64,000 nucleotides of DNA from Fuerstiella sp. (GCA_022447225.1 JAKVAZ010000004.1:62001-126000); one strand, 5' to 3'. Positions 17,020-26,685 are shown, numbered from the stretch's first letter. Notes: generated from the sequence alone by a model not told the origin. Numbers and translations: made by a program.

Positions 17020-19068
17020 TCAGCGATTCACAGTACGAAGCGTATTTCGCATCTTCAGATAATCCAGCGTGATCTGCATCAGTTCTCGATTGTAAAAGTC
17101 ATCTTTGAATATGTCCTTTGAGTCTTCGTCACTCGCGCCACTGGCTTTCCTGATCATTTCTTCCTGTTCTTTCTGCTCCCGTTTGATCGCCTCTTCTTCG
17201 CGACGAAGCGTCTCTTCATTAAGCGAAATTGTTTTACGTTTCTTTCGTTCTTCATATCGTGCGATTGCTTTGTTGAGACGGTTAAACTCTTTGTCTGTCT
17301 CAACCCGCTTTCCACTTCGCACCGCAAGCTTTTCCTTCATACTGTCGTTGAGAAAGCTGCTGTAAGGCCTGTAGCCCGCATGACTAATCCTGTCGAAGGC
17401 CAGCGCATTATCCAGGGAATCTTCACCGATGTCCCGATGATCCAGCACAGACGGCAGAATCACATCAGAGATGACCCCCCGTGTTTGGGTGCTGTCGCCG
17501 TTTACCCGATAGAATTTGCTGATCGTCAGTTTAAGGGCACCTCGCTGGCCGCCAAACAGACTGGCGGTCACGGGCATAACGTTTTGCACAGTCCCTTTTC
17601 CGTGCGTCGTACGGTCTCCAACGACGAGACCTCGTCGGTAGTCCTTGATTGCTCCGGCAAAAATTTCAGAAGCGGATGCAGACAATCGATTACAGACCAC
17701 GATCATCGGCTCACGCCAGTACATCTCAGGGTCTTCGTCTTCCAGAATCTTTTCCGTGTTGCCTGGCTCGCGAACCTGGACCACAGGTCCCTGAGGAATG
17801 AACAGCCCCGTCACCTCCACAGCCTCCGTCAACGCTCCTCCACCATTCCAGCGAAGATCAACAATGAGTGCATCGACACCCTCTTTCCTGAACCGAACAA
17901 GCTCCCTTCGTACGTCACGACTGGTGCTTTTGAACAGTCCACCACTGGAAGCTCCGCTGAAATCACGATAGAACGACGGAATGTTGATAATGCCGATTTT
18001 TTCCTGGCGACCTTCAAACCAGTTGTTGGTTTCAATAATTTTACCTTCGACATCCTGATCTTCGATCTGCACGGTCTGTCGAGTCAGCACATACTCTTCA
18101 GTCCCTCCCGCTTCTTTGCGCACCTGCAACGTGACTTCAGTATTCGATTTACCGCGAATGTAGTCGACGACTTTCGTAAGTTTCATCTCGACAACATCAA
18201 TGAGTTCTCCCGGTTTATTTGGCCCGTCAGGATCTACACCAATGATCCTGTCTCCCTTGGTCAGCCGACCGTCGTCGGCAGCTGCTCCACCGTCAATGAC
18301 TTCTTCAACCAGCGTATAACCGTCGTCGAATCTCAGCCGAGCTCCGATCCCTTCAAGCTTTTGAGACATAACAATCTTAAAGTCCTGCAGGGTCTGCGGC
18401 GACATATAGCTGGAATGCGGATCCAGACAATGTGTCATCGACGAAAGGTATTGCTCAAGAACTTCGTGTCCTTCAGTCTGGTCCAGAAAACTGCGGCTGC
18501 GTTTGTAACGTTTGTGCAGCCGTTTTCGTGCCTCATCCAGATCTGTGTCATCCAGTTTGAGCATCAGAAGATCAAATTTTATTCGTTTGCGCCATCGTTC
18601 ATTAAGGATTTCAACTGAAGCAGCCCAGTCCAGATCATCCGGGTCGGTTATCATCTCCTCATCAACGCCAAAGTCGTGCTCTGCGTCAATCTGTTGAGAA
18701 ATTGTTTCAGCACGTTCGTGCATACGTTTGCGAACGCGTTCAAAAACCAGAGTTGCGAAGTCGAGGTTGCCCGATTCAATCTGATCGTCCAGGTCAGACA
18801 TATTTCGACTGAAGTCGTCGATATCAGACTGCAGGAAATAAAGTTTCTGAGGGTCCCATGCATCAACGTACCGGTGCAGCAGCCGCCTCGATAATTCATC
18901 GTTGATCTCCGGGTGAGCGATGTGACGTGACTCCACCATCCGGGCTACCAGTTTTGCAGTGGTTCCATCGTTGCTGCTTAGAGAAATCGGCTCGCCGGCC
19001 AGTGCAAAGCCGGCGAGCGTGGCAGTGCCGCAGAGAAGTAAGAGTCGGCGGACAGATGGAATTAGCAT
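17020..19068 (-). CDS. prc: Tail-specific (C-terminal processing) protease, Prc type
   Basis: This is a roughly 682-residue exported S41A serine protease that degrades or trims envelope proteins. From ATG at 19068 (AAGGA ribosome-binding site) a signal peptide is visible (PSVRRLLLLCGTATLAGFALAG). An N-terminal helical domain follows (YVDAWDPQKLYFLQSDIDDF and after), with the start of the Prc fold at CLDPHSSYMSP. A PDZ domain lies at about 235-320, and the S41 core has VDALIVDLRWNGGG. The catalytic Ser is in NRLSASASEIFAG (Ser465) and the Lys in HGKGTVQ (Lys491). A charged C-terminal domain follows. An upstream in-frame extension to 19137 is open but lacks a ribosome-binding site and would hide the signal peptide. 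Confidence 0.93.
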   Translation of the reverse strand: MLIPSVRRLLLLCGTATLAGFALAGEPISLSSNDGTTAKLVARMVESRHIAHPEINDELSRRLLHRYVDAWDPQKLYFLQSDIDDFSRNMSDLDDQIESGNLDFATLVFERVRKRMHERAETISQQIDAEHDFGVDEEMITDPDDLDWAASVEILNERWRKRIKFDLLMLKLDDTDLDEARKRLHKRYKRSRSFLDQTEGHEVLEQYLSSMTHCLDPHSSYMSPQTLQDFKIVMSQKLEGIGARLRFDDGYTLVEEVIDGGAAADDGRLTKGDRIIGVDPDGPNKPGELIDVVEMKLTKVVDYIRGKSNTEVTLQVRKEAGGTEEYVLTRQTVQIEDQDVEGKIIETNNWFEGRQEKIGIINIPSFYRDFSGASSGGLFKSTSRDVRRELVRFRKEGVDALIVDLRWNGGGALTEAVEVTGLFIPQGPVVQVREPGNTEKILEDEDPEMYWREPMIVVCNRLSASASEIFAGAIKDYRRGLVVGDRTTHGKGTVQNVMPVTASLFGGQRGALKLTISKFYRVNGDSTQTRGVISDVILPSVLDHRDIGEDSLDNALAFDRISHAGYRPYSSFLNDSMKEKLAVRSGKRVETDKEFNRLNKAIARYEERKKRKTISLNEETLRREEEAIKREQKEQEEMIRKASGASDEDSKDIFKDDFYNRELMQITLDYLKMRNTLRTVNR

Positions 19069-19398
19069 GTTGGATTCCTTGTCGGAATGACGGATCTCTG
19101 ACTGCGAGGCGTTCGCTGTATCGAATACTGAAAGCAATAACCCCGATGCTGTTCATTGGTTTTGTCAGGTCACCAGCACCACTGGAACAGCCGGATGTCC
19201 GTCGAAGACAGTTGCCGATGGACCGAGTTCCCGTGATCACTTATCGGTGATTGCCTTAAATCCTAGACCAGAGGCTTCCCCGGCCGCAAGGTGTTTCGCC
19301 GTTTAAACATGCGTCCCGGCACCGTCTCAGCAGGTACAAATGTCACCGGCCGGCGAATCGTCGTGTCCCGAGGGGAAGGACAGGAGCGAAGATTTCTG
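19069..19398. other. Gene-free spacer upstream of the tail-specific protease
   Basis: These 330 bases separate the protease start from the next gene's stop on the same strand. They should hold the protease promoter; no clear promoter, RNA or small gene is visible by eye. Confidence 0.4.
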
Positions 19399-20778
19399 TT
19401 AGCGGAAAGGCAGGGCCGGACGTTGCCGAACCAGAGACAGACTGCTGAGCAACCTTTCGGCTTCGTCACCAAACGACTTTATGTCCTTCGCGCTGTGTGA
19501 AAACAGCAGAGAAAACTGGTGTCCGGAAGCTGATGTACAAAGATAATAATCCCACACAAGTTCCACATCATTCACATTCCCGGCAGCCTGAACGTGGCGA
19601 ATACGCCATTCGTTAACGCTCCGTACCGTGTTCTCCGCCACAATCCGGCCGGCTCGCGACCGGATGGCTTTTTCAACATCAGATCGAAAATCCGGGTCCG
19701 GAGTATGCTGGCCCGGGGGCATGACAACTGCGGCTGAAATATTGCATTGCGAGACCAAAGCACCGTTTCGAATTTGTCTGAGCATGATGACCGAATCGGT
19801 CTGATTAAAGACATGCCATTCCGAACTGTGGTTAAGGCTTAAATTCCACGGTGTCTTCAGCACCAGCGGACGTTCGAACAGCGATTCGGGCAGATCCAGA
19901 GGAATTGGCACATCTTCCGCGACCGTTTGGCTCCATACGATCTCTACCGAAGCATCTGCACCCGGTCTGACAGGACCAGGTGTTCTTTTCTCCTTCATCT
20001 GACACTTAAACTCAGTCAACATCCGACTGACAACATCAAACGTCAGTGTACCGTCAAATTCCACACTGCTGGCAGACCCCAGTGAAGCACCATCGGCTTT
20101 ACCTGTTATGTGAATGAGTGCAGTATCACCAACGAGTGACTGGAGCTCACAGGACAACGTTTGATCTGTGACCGCCTCAAGTCCGGTGATCCAGGGCAGT
20201 ACCCACGGATCCGTATTCCATTTTTCGCCAACGCTGACATTCCGTGAAGGTAGCAGTGCACGGCAGGACAGCGGATCTCCAGGCATCCGGAGCAGATCAA
20301 ACTGAGCGCGTGACAGTGGTTGAGTTGCTGCTGCGACATCAAATCCACCATCGTTACCTCGAATATAAATCACTGATTTATGAAAGGGCAGGGCGGTTTG
20401 TGTCTGATGATCTTTGCCAACACGGACCATCATGGCTGCCTGTTGGTACTGTCGAACTGCCCGTAACGCCGGGGGCCCCGTGAGTTCCGAAGACAGCTGA
20501 CGCTGAACAAATTCGAAATCTGCACCGGAGTTCAGTTCCCAGTGACGGAAACCGCCGGGGGAAGGCGTCGTAAGCGTTCCGTTGATCACGATGCGACATT
20601 TCAGCCTGGTCAATTGATCAGGATCAATTCGCACTGACAACGGCATCTCCACCGGACCGGCACCGGTTTTTTCAGCTTCATCCTCTGCGGCAAAGGCGGT
20701 CGACAGTATGAAAAACGAGCAACCGGCAAATCGCAGCCATGTTGTCCGAAACTGCCGTCGCACATGCAGATCTTCCAT
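19399..20778 (-). CDS. Exported protein of unknown function
   Basis: I do not recognise this ~459-residue protein. From ATG at 20778 it starts with a basic stretch and a hydrophobic segment ending FAAED, a likely signal peptide. The mature part looks like a beta-rich extracytoplasmic protein. RALLPSRNVSVGEKWNTDPWVLP and SVEFDGTLTFDVVSRMLTEFKCQ recall planctomycete exported proteins that read and normalise a surface-bound value, but I cannot name a family. The final ~100 residues (from QHTPDPDFRSDVEKAIRSRAG on) form a more helical, separate-looking module. It lies between the protease and the DUF1570 gene on the same strand. Confidence 0.75.
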   Translation of the reverse strand: MEDLHVRRQFRTTWLRFAGCSFFILSTAFAAEDEAEKTGAGPVEMPLSVRIDPDQLTRLKCRIVINGTLTTPSPGGFRHWELNSGADFEFVQRQLSSELTGPPALRAVRQYQQAAMMVRVGKDHQTQTALPFHKSVIYIRGNDGGFDVAAATQPLSRAQFDLLRMPGDPLSCRALLPSRNVSVGEKWNTDPWVLPWITGLEAVTDQTLSCELQSLVGDTALIHITGKADGASLGSASSVEFDGTLTFDVVSRMLTEFKCQMKEKRTPGPVRPGADASVEIVWSQTVAEDVPIPLDLPESLFERPLVLKTPWNLSLNHSSEWHVFNQTDSVIMLRQIRNGALVSQCNISAAVVMPPGQHTPDPDFRSDVEKAIRSRAGRIVAENTVRSVNEWRIRHVQAAGNVNDVELVWDYYLCTSASGHQFSLLFSHSAKDIKSFGDEAERLLSSLSLVRQRPALPFR

Positions 20779-21152
20779 GTCGCATTGTCCTGAGAACAAA
20801 GTCGGAAATCCTGATTTCGATGGCTGTGCTGGAACGAAGTTTTCTGTCGACGGTCAAACAGCACAGGCTGACACAGTGGTCGATTCTGAAGCATTGCTTC
20901 GGAAGCACAGCAACAAACGTCTTCCGCAGTGCAACATCTGAACCGAGCATAATTAATATTCAGAATCGGGTCGATATGGAGATCACGCTTTGGCAGAATC
21001 ATTCGACCTGAGAAGGGGCAATACACCACAAACCGATTCACGTGCGAATGTTACTGAACTTTCCGCTACCCCTCACTAACCGTTTCATCACACATGCGGC
21101 ACTGATTACACGAGCGAATGAAGACATTCGCGACCAGTTATCCGAGCCTGCC
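20779..21152. other. Gene-free spacer
   Basis: This 374-base gap lies between the DUF1570 gene stop and the start of the exported unknown, both on the minus strand. Short open frames here have no convincing start site or composition. I see no hairpin terminator or RNA gene. Confidence 0.4.
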
Positions 21153-22313
21153 CTAAAGGCGATCCATGTACCGAAGGAATTCGATTTCAACGCGGGCGAT
21201 ATCACCAAAAACAGACTGAAAATCTGCCAGACGATGTTTTGCAGGATAGTTCTCCGTCACGTCACGTTCAGATAGTTTTCGGAGATACGTGGCCAGTTGC
21301 CGACGACGTGACGGATTTTCCAAAAGGAAAAAGGTCAGGGCCCACGCTTCACTGTAGGCACTCAGTGTCTGTCTCTGAAACAGACTGTCTGTCGCAATCA
21401 ACTCTGCCAGTGACCCCGCAGGGCGCTGAGGGCGATAACGATTCCGAAACCAGTCACTGCGTTCCGGGTTAACACGCTGACTTGATGCCTGTCGGTTACG
21501 ACGGTCCCGCATCCCGGACGGTTCCAGCACAGTGGCCATCCCCTCAACCATCCACAGTGGTGTTTCACCAAGGCGTTTGTGAATTCCAATGTTGTAACCG
21601 ACCTGATGGATCGTTTCGTGAACCATCGTACTGGCGGTCTGCCCGGTAATACCCGACAGCCCGACGAGTGCAGAATTTCCCGACCGGGTCTCTGCAGCCG
21701 CAAATCTGAAGCTATCATCGGCGTCGAACAACGCAACTCGATTGGAAACCAAAGAGTAATATCCCATCAGTCCGGCACGCGGCGGAACCTTGTCTCTGAC
21801 GCAATAGCGAAAAAATTCATTTTGTGTCCCGAACACTACTGCGACAAGCGGCACATCCGGTTTCACAATACGGAAACCTCTGACACGATAGAACTCTTCT
21901 ACATCCCGATAGATGTGTTCGAAGAAAGCGGCATACCGTTCGGCGTGCCCCCGAGGAGCACACACAAGGTAATGCGTCGTACCGCTGACTTCGTATCGTC
22001 GGCCGAATTCTTCAGTCAATTCCGATCGGAACGTGGCTACAGATGCCGGCTTGTAGCGATCTGCCAGACACTCCATTCTTTTGAGTTTCGAAACGTCCAG
22101 ATCAATCAGTCGTCCCTGCCGGTCCATCAGAGTACAACGAGCTTTGCTAAGGGAGACAATTTTCCCGGTGTACACTTCCGTAGGACTGTGAATTCGGAGG
22201 AGGCGTTCCCGTCCGAACACTGTTTGTGGTGCCGTCAATAAAACCAGAGTACAGATTCCAGCCAGAGCCGGACGGTAAAGCATTACCACAGACAGTCGTG
22301 TTGATTGAATCAT
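21153..22313 (-). CDS. Exported DUF1570-type putative metallopeptidase
   Basis: This 386-residue protein has a signal peptide (residues ~1-34, ending TVFG). Next comes a short SHD1-like beta module (YTGKIVSLSKARCTLMDRQGRLIDLDVSKLKRM region, 48-80). The main domain carries a gluzincin-type zinc site: HETIH at 232-236 with the likely third ligand Glu257 in PLWMVEGMATVLE. This matches the DUF1570 family, abundant in planctomycetes and thought, not proven, to be peptidases. It probably acts outside the cytoplasm. The C-terminal ~90 residues (AYSEAWALTFFLLENP...) are the helical end typical of the family. Confidence 0.85.
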   Translation of the reverse strand: MIQSTRLSVVMLYRPALAGICTLVLLTAPQTVFGRERLLRIHSPTEVYTGKIVSLSKARCTLMDRQGRLIDLDVSKLKRMECLADRYKPASVATFRSELTEEFGRRYEVSGTTHYLVCAPRGHAERYAAFFEHIYRDVEEFYRVRGFRIVKPDVPLVAVVFGTQNEFFRYCVRDKVPPRAGLMGYYSLVSNRVALFDADDSFRFAAAETRSGNSALVGLSGITGQTASTMVHETIHQVGYNIGIHKRLGETPLWMVEGMATVLEPSGMRDRRNRQASSQRVNPERSDWFRNRYRPQRPAGSLAELIATDSLFQRQTLSAYSEAWALTFFLLENPSRRRQLATYLRKLSERDVTENYPAKHRLADFQSVFGDIARVEIEFLRYMDRL

Positions 22314-23249
22314 TTGTAACTGTTGTATGAATTCGATTTGGTCTCAGGATCATCAACAGGACAAACCCTGGCGATGTTTGGAGAAGGAAAGTCAACTCTA
22401 GCTCGAAATTTACAGACACTCCGCAGCATAAAACCCGCTTTCTGAACTTAAGTCTTTCGAGAAGACACCGCGAACTGATCAGAGTACGCTGAATCACCTG
22501 GCACCGGACCACCGCTGAACACAGCAAGCGTGATGTCTGGTTTGAATATCGACAATTCTGCAAAGACAGTTCCGGATCACAAACGCCTCGTCCCTCACAA
22601 TAAATCAGGGACTTGTGAACATCCCGGGACCAGCAGGGCGAAACTATTTGTCAAAGAAACCAGCCACTAATTTATAAACCTTCCGTCGGGACAACGAATC
22701 ACATCGGAACACGAAACGAGGCCCCGGATCATACCCGCCGTGAAACACGGCCATCAGATCATGAAACAAGAATTGCAGCTGATCGCCGGTGGCACCGCAC
22801 TCATGCCACGCATTCGAATCAACTGTGGCTGCTGTATTTGACAACAGCCCGTCAGCAGCAGGTAATGAAGCGGGCACCGATGTCATCGAATCACTCAGCA
22901 GTGACAAGAGGGCTGAGCAGCGCTACTTTGCAAAAAGATTGCCTGGTCAGCTGAATGGACATGTCATTTTTTAACTTTCGGCCCCGGCACCACAAACGAC
23001 GAACCTGGGATATACTCTGATCTGAAATCCATCAGAACAATTCAGCAGCCGCTTCGAACGACTCACCATTTGCCCCTGACGTTTATTTAAGCAGACTGGC
23101 TCCATCAATCCCGCCGGGTCAGTTATACTGTCCTGATCGCAGAACCACGTCATTGATCCATTGACCTGGACGAGTTAGGTCGGGGTGGTGCGGAAGAGCA
23201 ACACCGGCACAAATCCGGACACAGATACCAAAGTTTGAAAACCCCACCA
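22314..23249. other. Gene-poor region of about 0.9 kb
   Basis: No gene can be supported. An 80-codon minus-strand open frame (ATG at 22886 to stop at 22644) has no ribosome-binding site and no recognisable features. A small inverted repeat, GTCCCT/AGGGAC, lies at 22590-22612. The last ~90 bases before the glutaredoxin-like gene are unusually rich in short hairpins (see the separate entry). Confidence 0.45.
23159..23216 (+). promoter_or_regulatory. Possible structured 5' leader (three tandem short hairpins)
   Basis: Three consecutive short stems can be drawn just upstream of the glutaredoxin-like gene. They are GACCT/AGGTC with a 9-base loop, GGTGGTG/CAACACC with one mismatch, and CCGG/CCGG around CACAAAT. 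It matches no riboswitch class that I recognise. Short stems like these can arise by chance, so this is only a candidate. Confidence 0.2.
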
Positions 23250-23801
23250 ATGAATGAACCCGGGGAACATGAGGTTCAGGAACTGAACAGGCGAATTGGA
23301 ACGATGTTACTGTTGATGGGCGCAGCGATGTGCCTGCTGATGTTTATCGATCGTTCCGGCCTCACCATTCGTACGTTACCCGGATTCTGGTATCGATCAC
23401 GGCCACTGCATCTGCTGGTGTGTGCCGGATTCTTTCTGGGAGGTCTGTATCTGCTTCGTGATCGGTCACCGACGACAAACGCCGACAGTGAGAACCTGAA
23501 TCCAAACAGAGAAGAGTATCCGGTGTTTGAACGCGTGCGACTCTTTACCAGATCAGACTGTGCGCTCTGTGAAGAGGCAACAGATATACTGGAGTTATAC
23601 GGAGCATGGATGCCGGAAATCGAATTCATAGACATAACCGGCGACAGCAAAATGGAAGAACAGCATGGACTGTGCGTCCCCGTGATCGAAATTGACGATC
23701 GCGTCCGGTTTCGTGGCCGTATCGACACTGTTCTGCTGCAGCGATTGATTGATGCACGCCGACGCCGATTCGATGTCTCAGATCCGGAACATTTGTCGTG
23801 A
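23250..23801 (+). CDS. Membrane-anchored glutaredoxin-like protein
   Basis: This is a 183-residue protein with two hydrophobic segments near the N-terminus (IGTMLLLMGAAMCLLMFI and LLVCAGFFLGGLYLL). A thioredoxin-fold domain follows, starting VRLFTRSDCALCEEATDIL. The CxxC (CALC) and the later cis-proline region VPVIEIDDRVRFRGRID fit the glutaredoxin-like DUF836 family, so thiol-disulphide exchange is likely. I choose ATG at 23250 over TTG at 23235. Its GTGA end overlaps the DUF2064 gene by four bases, showing coupling. Confidence 0.82.
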   Translation: MNEPGEHEVQELNRRIGTMLLLMGAAMCLLMFIDRSGLTIRTLPGFWYRSRPLHLLVCAGFFLGGLYLLRDRSPTTNADSENLNPNREEYPVFERVRLFTRSDCALCEEATDILELYGAWMPEIEFIDITGDSKMEEQHGLCVPVIEIDDRVRFRGRIDTVLLQRLIDARRRRFDVSDPEHLS

Positions 23802-24514
23802 ATATTCTGGGCATGTTCGCCAGACATCCGGCTCCTGGAAAAACAAAAACTCGTTTGGCTGCAGATACAGGAGAACAGGCAGCCGCAGAACTGTACGCAT
23901 GCTTTGTTCAGGATCTGGTACGACGGACCGCCTGCCTGGCGGACCAGGTCTGGCTCGCCATCACGCCTGATACTAACACATCACACAACTGGTTTCGGAA
24001 CCTGTCCGACTCCGACAGTGACATCGATTTTCTGCTGCTGACACAGCCGCAGGGGAATTTAGGCGAGCGCATTGCATGGTTCTTTCGTACGGCCGCAGCT
24101 CAGGGACAGGGACCAGCCGTATTAATCGGGACGGACAGTCCCGACTTACCATCGTCCCGAATCACACAGGCATTCCGAATACTGAACGACGGAATCGCCG
24201 ATGTGGTAACAGTGCCGGCAACTGACGGGGGCTATGTACTTATCGGAGTGGCCGGTGAACCCGGTGATCTGTTTAACAATATTCGCTGGAGCAGTCCTTT
24301 TACACTGCTGGATACGCTCCGTTCTGCAGGACACGCCGGGATGCGTTTCTCTGTTTTGTCCCCTTGGTACGATATCGACCATGCTGAAAACCTCGGAACA
24401 CTGTTGGCGCTGCAAAAATCGCCAGGTCTCACAGAGGCTGCTGCGTGTCCGGACACCACCCGTTATCTTACTCAACTGCTGCCTGACATAACCGACACCT
24501 GTGACAACAATTAA
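23798..24514 (+). CDS. DUF2064/TIGR04282-family nucleotidyl- or glycosyltransferase-like protein
   Basis: This 238-residue GT-A-like protein begins with the signature ARHPAPGKTKTRLA, followed by the acidic metal-site region IGTDSPDLPSSRITQAF and VPATDGGYVLIGV. These match the rSAM/selenodomain-associated transferase 1 family, whose reaction is not established. The start is GTG at 23798, overlapping the glutaredoxin-like gene (GTGA). No radical-SAM partner gene is visible in the window. Because it is co-translated with a thiol-redox protein, a redox or metal-linked role is possible, but this is inference. Confidence 0.85.
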   Translation: MNILGMFARHPAPGKTKTRLAADTGEQAAAELYACFVQDLVRRTACLADQVWLAITPDTNTSHNWFRNLSDSDSDIDFLLLTQPQGNLGERIAWFFRTAAAQGQGPAVLIGTDSPDLPSSRITQAFRILNDGIADVVTVPATDGGYVLIGVAGEPGDLFNNIRWSSPFTLLDTLRSAGHAGMRFSVLSPWYDIDHAENLGTLLALQKSPGLTEAAACPDTTRYLTQLLPDITDTCDNN

Positions 24515-24570
24515 TGTCGTTCAATCCGGGTTCACAGCTTCATGCTGACTGAACCATACAATATTGTGGG

Positions 24571-24599
24571 TTAACCGCGATCGAAGGATCAGGTATAGT
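24571..24599 (+). promoter_or_regulatory. Candidate sigma-70-like promoter for the response regulator gene
   Basis: TTAACC (24571-24576) and TATAGT (24594-24599) are separated by exactly 17 bases and lie about 50 bases before the response-regulator ATG. The -10 matches 5 of 6 consensus bases and the -35 matches 4 of 6. Promoter consensus in this phylum is not well known, so this is tentative. Confidence 0.35.
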
Positions 24600-24648
24600 C
24601 CGTTGGGCTATTTTGTGAATTGCTCCGTGGTTTACTTCGGATGACACC

Positions 24649-25116
24649 ATGTCCGCACTGGAAATCAACCTCTCCGGCTCCAGGGTTTTGATCGCTGATG
24701 ACAACGATCAGAATCGCGAACTTCTTGATGCCTATCTGTCAGAAGAAGATTACCACATTCTGATGGCTCGTGATGGCGAAGAAACACTGCAGGTCGTGCG
24801 GAACCAGCAACCCGACCTGATTCTGCTGGACATCATGATGCCACGAATGAGTGGCTACGAAGTGTGCGAACAGCTCAAAAGTGATTCAGAGTTTTCCGGC
24901 ATCCCGGTCCTGATGGTGACGGCGCTCAATGAGATGGGGGATATTGAAAAAGCAGTCATTGCCGGGTGTGATGATTTTTTGACAAAACCCGTGAACCAGC
25001 TGGAGCTAAAGACTCGCGTTCGATCACTGCTGAAAGTTCGACATCTGGCCGGTGAACGGGACCGTTTACTGGCGTATCTTGCTGAAATGGAACAGCGAGT
25101 GCTGTCTACACCGTAA
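24649..25116 (+). CDS. Single-domain response regulator
   Basis: This 155-residue protein is a CheY/PleD-type receiver with a short C-terminal helix. The acidic pair is Asp17-Asp18, the phospho-acceptor is Asp61 in LILLDIMMP, the switch Thr is Thr91 and the conserved Lys is Lys113 in DFLTKPV. Residues ~120-155 (TRVRSLLKVRHLAGERDRLL) form a charged helix like the linker of receivers that normally lead into output domains, but no output domain follows. The cognate histidine kinase is not in the window, so its signal is unknown. It stands alone, with its own candidate promoter. Confidence 0.92.
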   Translation: MSALEINLSGSRVLIADDNDQNRELLDAYLSEEDYHILMARDGEETLQVVRNQQPDLILLDIMMPRMSGYEVCEQLKSDSEFSGIPVLMVTALNEMGDIEKAVIAGCDDFLTKPVNQLELKTRVRSLLKVRHLAGERDRLLAYLAEMEQRVLSTP

Positions 25117-25200
25117 GGTCTCAAACAGACGGCAATACATGACGTTGGCCTGCGTCGTCAGTTTCGAAGTCCGAAATCTCAGATTCAGATTGTTCTATCG

Positions 25201-26427
25201 ATGTCTGATGTAGTCCATGCTGAGGGCCCCGTAGCTATCATTCGTAAACGCCGGGCCCAACCGTTTTTTGGTCGTCATCCCTGGGTATTTGCGGGCGCTA
25301 TTGAACGTATTGAAAGTGCGGACGGAATACAGCCCGGTCCCGGAGATCCCATTCAAGTACGTTCGCATCAGGGAGAATTCATTGGTTGGGGACTGCTGAA
25401 CCCAACCAGTAACATTCGCATTCGAATGTACTCGTGGACTCAGCAGGAAACGATTACAGAGAATCTGCTTTGTCACCGGATCAGAGCCGCGATTAGTTGT
25501 CGAAGCTCTGTCTGCCGACTGGATGCAGATGGTACCGCCTGCAGGCTGATCTTCAGCGAAGGGGATCTGCTGTCCGGCCTGACTGTTGACTGGTACAACG
25601 GATTTGTTCTTGTCCAGTTTACAAGTCTGGCACTGTATCACTTCCGCGAAGCGATTCTGGAACAACTGAAGCGGACGCTGCAGCCTCAGGGTATCTGGTT
25701 GCGTACAGAAAGAGGAATGCGTGAAGCGGAAGGACTGGAAATCACGGATCGTCTGGTATCAGGCCAGGAACCACCACGCCCGCTGTTCATTGTGGAAGGT
25801 GAGCTGCAGTTCGGCGTGGATGTTCAACAGGGGCAAAAAACAGGGTTCTATCTTGACCAGCGTCAGACGCGAAAGGCATTGACACGATATACCCGCGGAC
25901 ATCGGGTACTGGATGTATACTGCTATTCGGGTGCCTTCGGGCTGACTGCTGTGCGAAGTGGTGAAGCCAAACAGTCTCTGGGGATTGATTCGTCAGCGGC
26001 AGCTCTGAATCTGGCCACGGCTAATGCCCAACTCAATGGAGTTGCCGATCGTTGTGAATTCAGGAACGGCGATGCCAGGGTGGTCCTGAGTGAGCTCGCA
26101 CAGCAGGGTACTGAATTCGATACCGTTATTCTGGACCCGCCAAGAATGGCGCGGACACGTGCAGGAATCGAACGTGCGATTCGAGCCTATATTAAACTCA
26201 ATCTTCAGGGTGTGAATGTCCTGAAACCCGACGGAATTCTGGTGACCTGCAACTGCTCAGGGCTTGTCTCGCGAAACCAGTTCTTCAGCATCGTGGCTGA
26301 AACTTCACGGCAAAGCCGTCGGCATATTCAGATTCTGGAGACTCACGGACAGCCGAATGACCATCCCGTCAGTGCCGTATGTCCGGAAACCGAGTATTTG
26401 AAAGTTTGTCTCTGTCGAGTCAGCTGA
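25201..26427 (+). CDS. rlmI: Class I SAM-dependent rRNA (cytosine) methyltransferase, RlmI-like
   Basis: This 408-residue protein has a PUA-like N-terminal RNA-binding domain (FGRHPWVFAGAIERIE ... GDPIQVRSHQGEFIGWGLLNP) and an EEHEE-type middle domain. The C-terminal Rossmann methyltransferase has FYLDQRQTRKAL, motif I VLDVYCYSGAFGL, motif IV VILDPPRM, and CNCSGLV. This is the arrangement of RlmI, which makes 5-methylcytosine in 23S rRNA. The family also includes related enzymes (RlmK-like), so the exact target position is inferred. ATG at 25201 is close to the first PUA residues. The surrounding genes are unrelated. Confidence 0.9.
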   Translation: MSDVVHAEGPVAIIRKRRAQPFFGRHPWVFAGAIERIESADGIQPGPGDPIQVRSHQGEFIGWGLLNPTSNIRIRMYSWTQQETITENLLCHRIRAAISCRSSVCRLDADGTACRLIFSEGDLLSGLTVDWYNGFVLVQFTSLALYHFREAILEQLKRTLQPQGIWLRTERGMREAEGLEITDRLVSGQEPPRPLFIVEGELQFGVDVQQGQKTGFYLDQRQTRKALTRYTRGHRVLDVYCYSGAFGLTAVRSGEAKQSLGIDSSAAALNLATANAQLNGVADRCEFRNGDARVVLSELAQQGTEFDTVILDPPRMARTRAGIERAIRAYIKLNLQGVNVLKPDGILVTCNCSGLVSRNQFFSIVAETSRQSRRHIQILETHGQPNDHPVSAVCPETEYLKVCLCRVS

Positions 26428-26685
26428 GTGACTAAATATTCCAATGATGAATTTCAGCACCATACTGATAATTTCGCCACAGGCGTTCCCTGGTTCGGGA
26501 AGTGGATTGTCCCATCAGGAAAGATTGCCTTCGCAAAGGCTGGTGCCAACAGGCTATAATTGGCGGGATTCTGATAATCGAGCGGCCATTGACAGATCGC
26601 CTTTACCTGCTGACCGGGACGGAAACGAATCTGTGGGCCAGGTTGGCAGCTGAATCGCAGTTACATCAACAGGAAAGAGAATAAT

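Noticed and set aside
17081-18618. Long open frame on the plus strand opposite the tail-specific protease
   Set aside because: It is a shadow of the protease gene on the opposite strand; its translation is low in recognised motifs.
22644-22886. Small minus-strand open frame of about 80 codons in the 22.3-23.2 kb gap
   Set aside because: No ribosome-binding site, no recognised motif and only modest length; could arise by chance.
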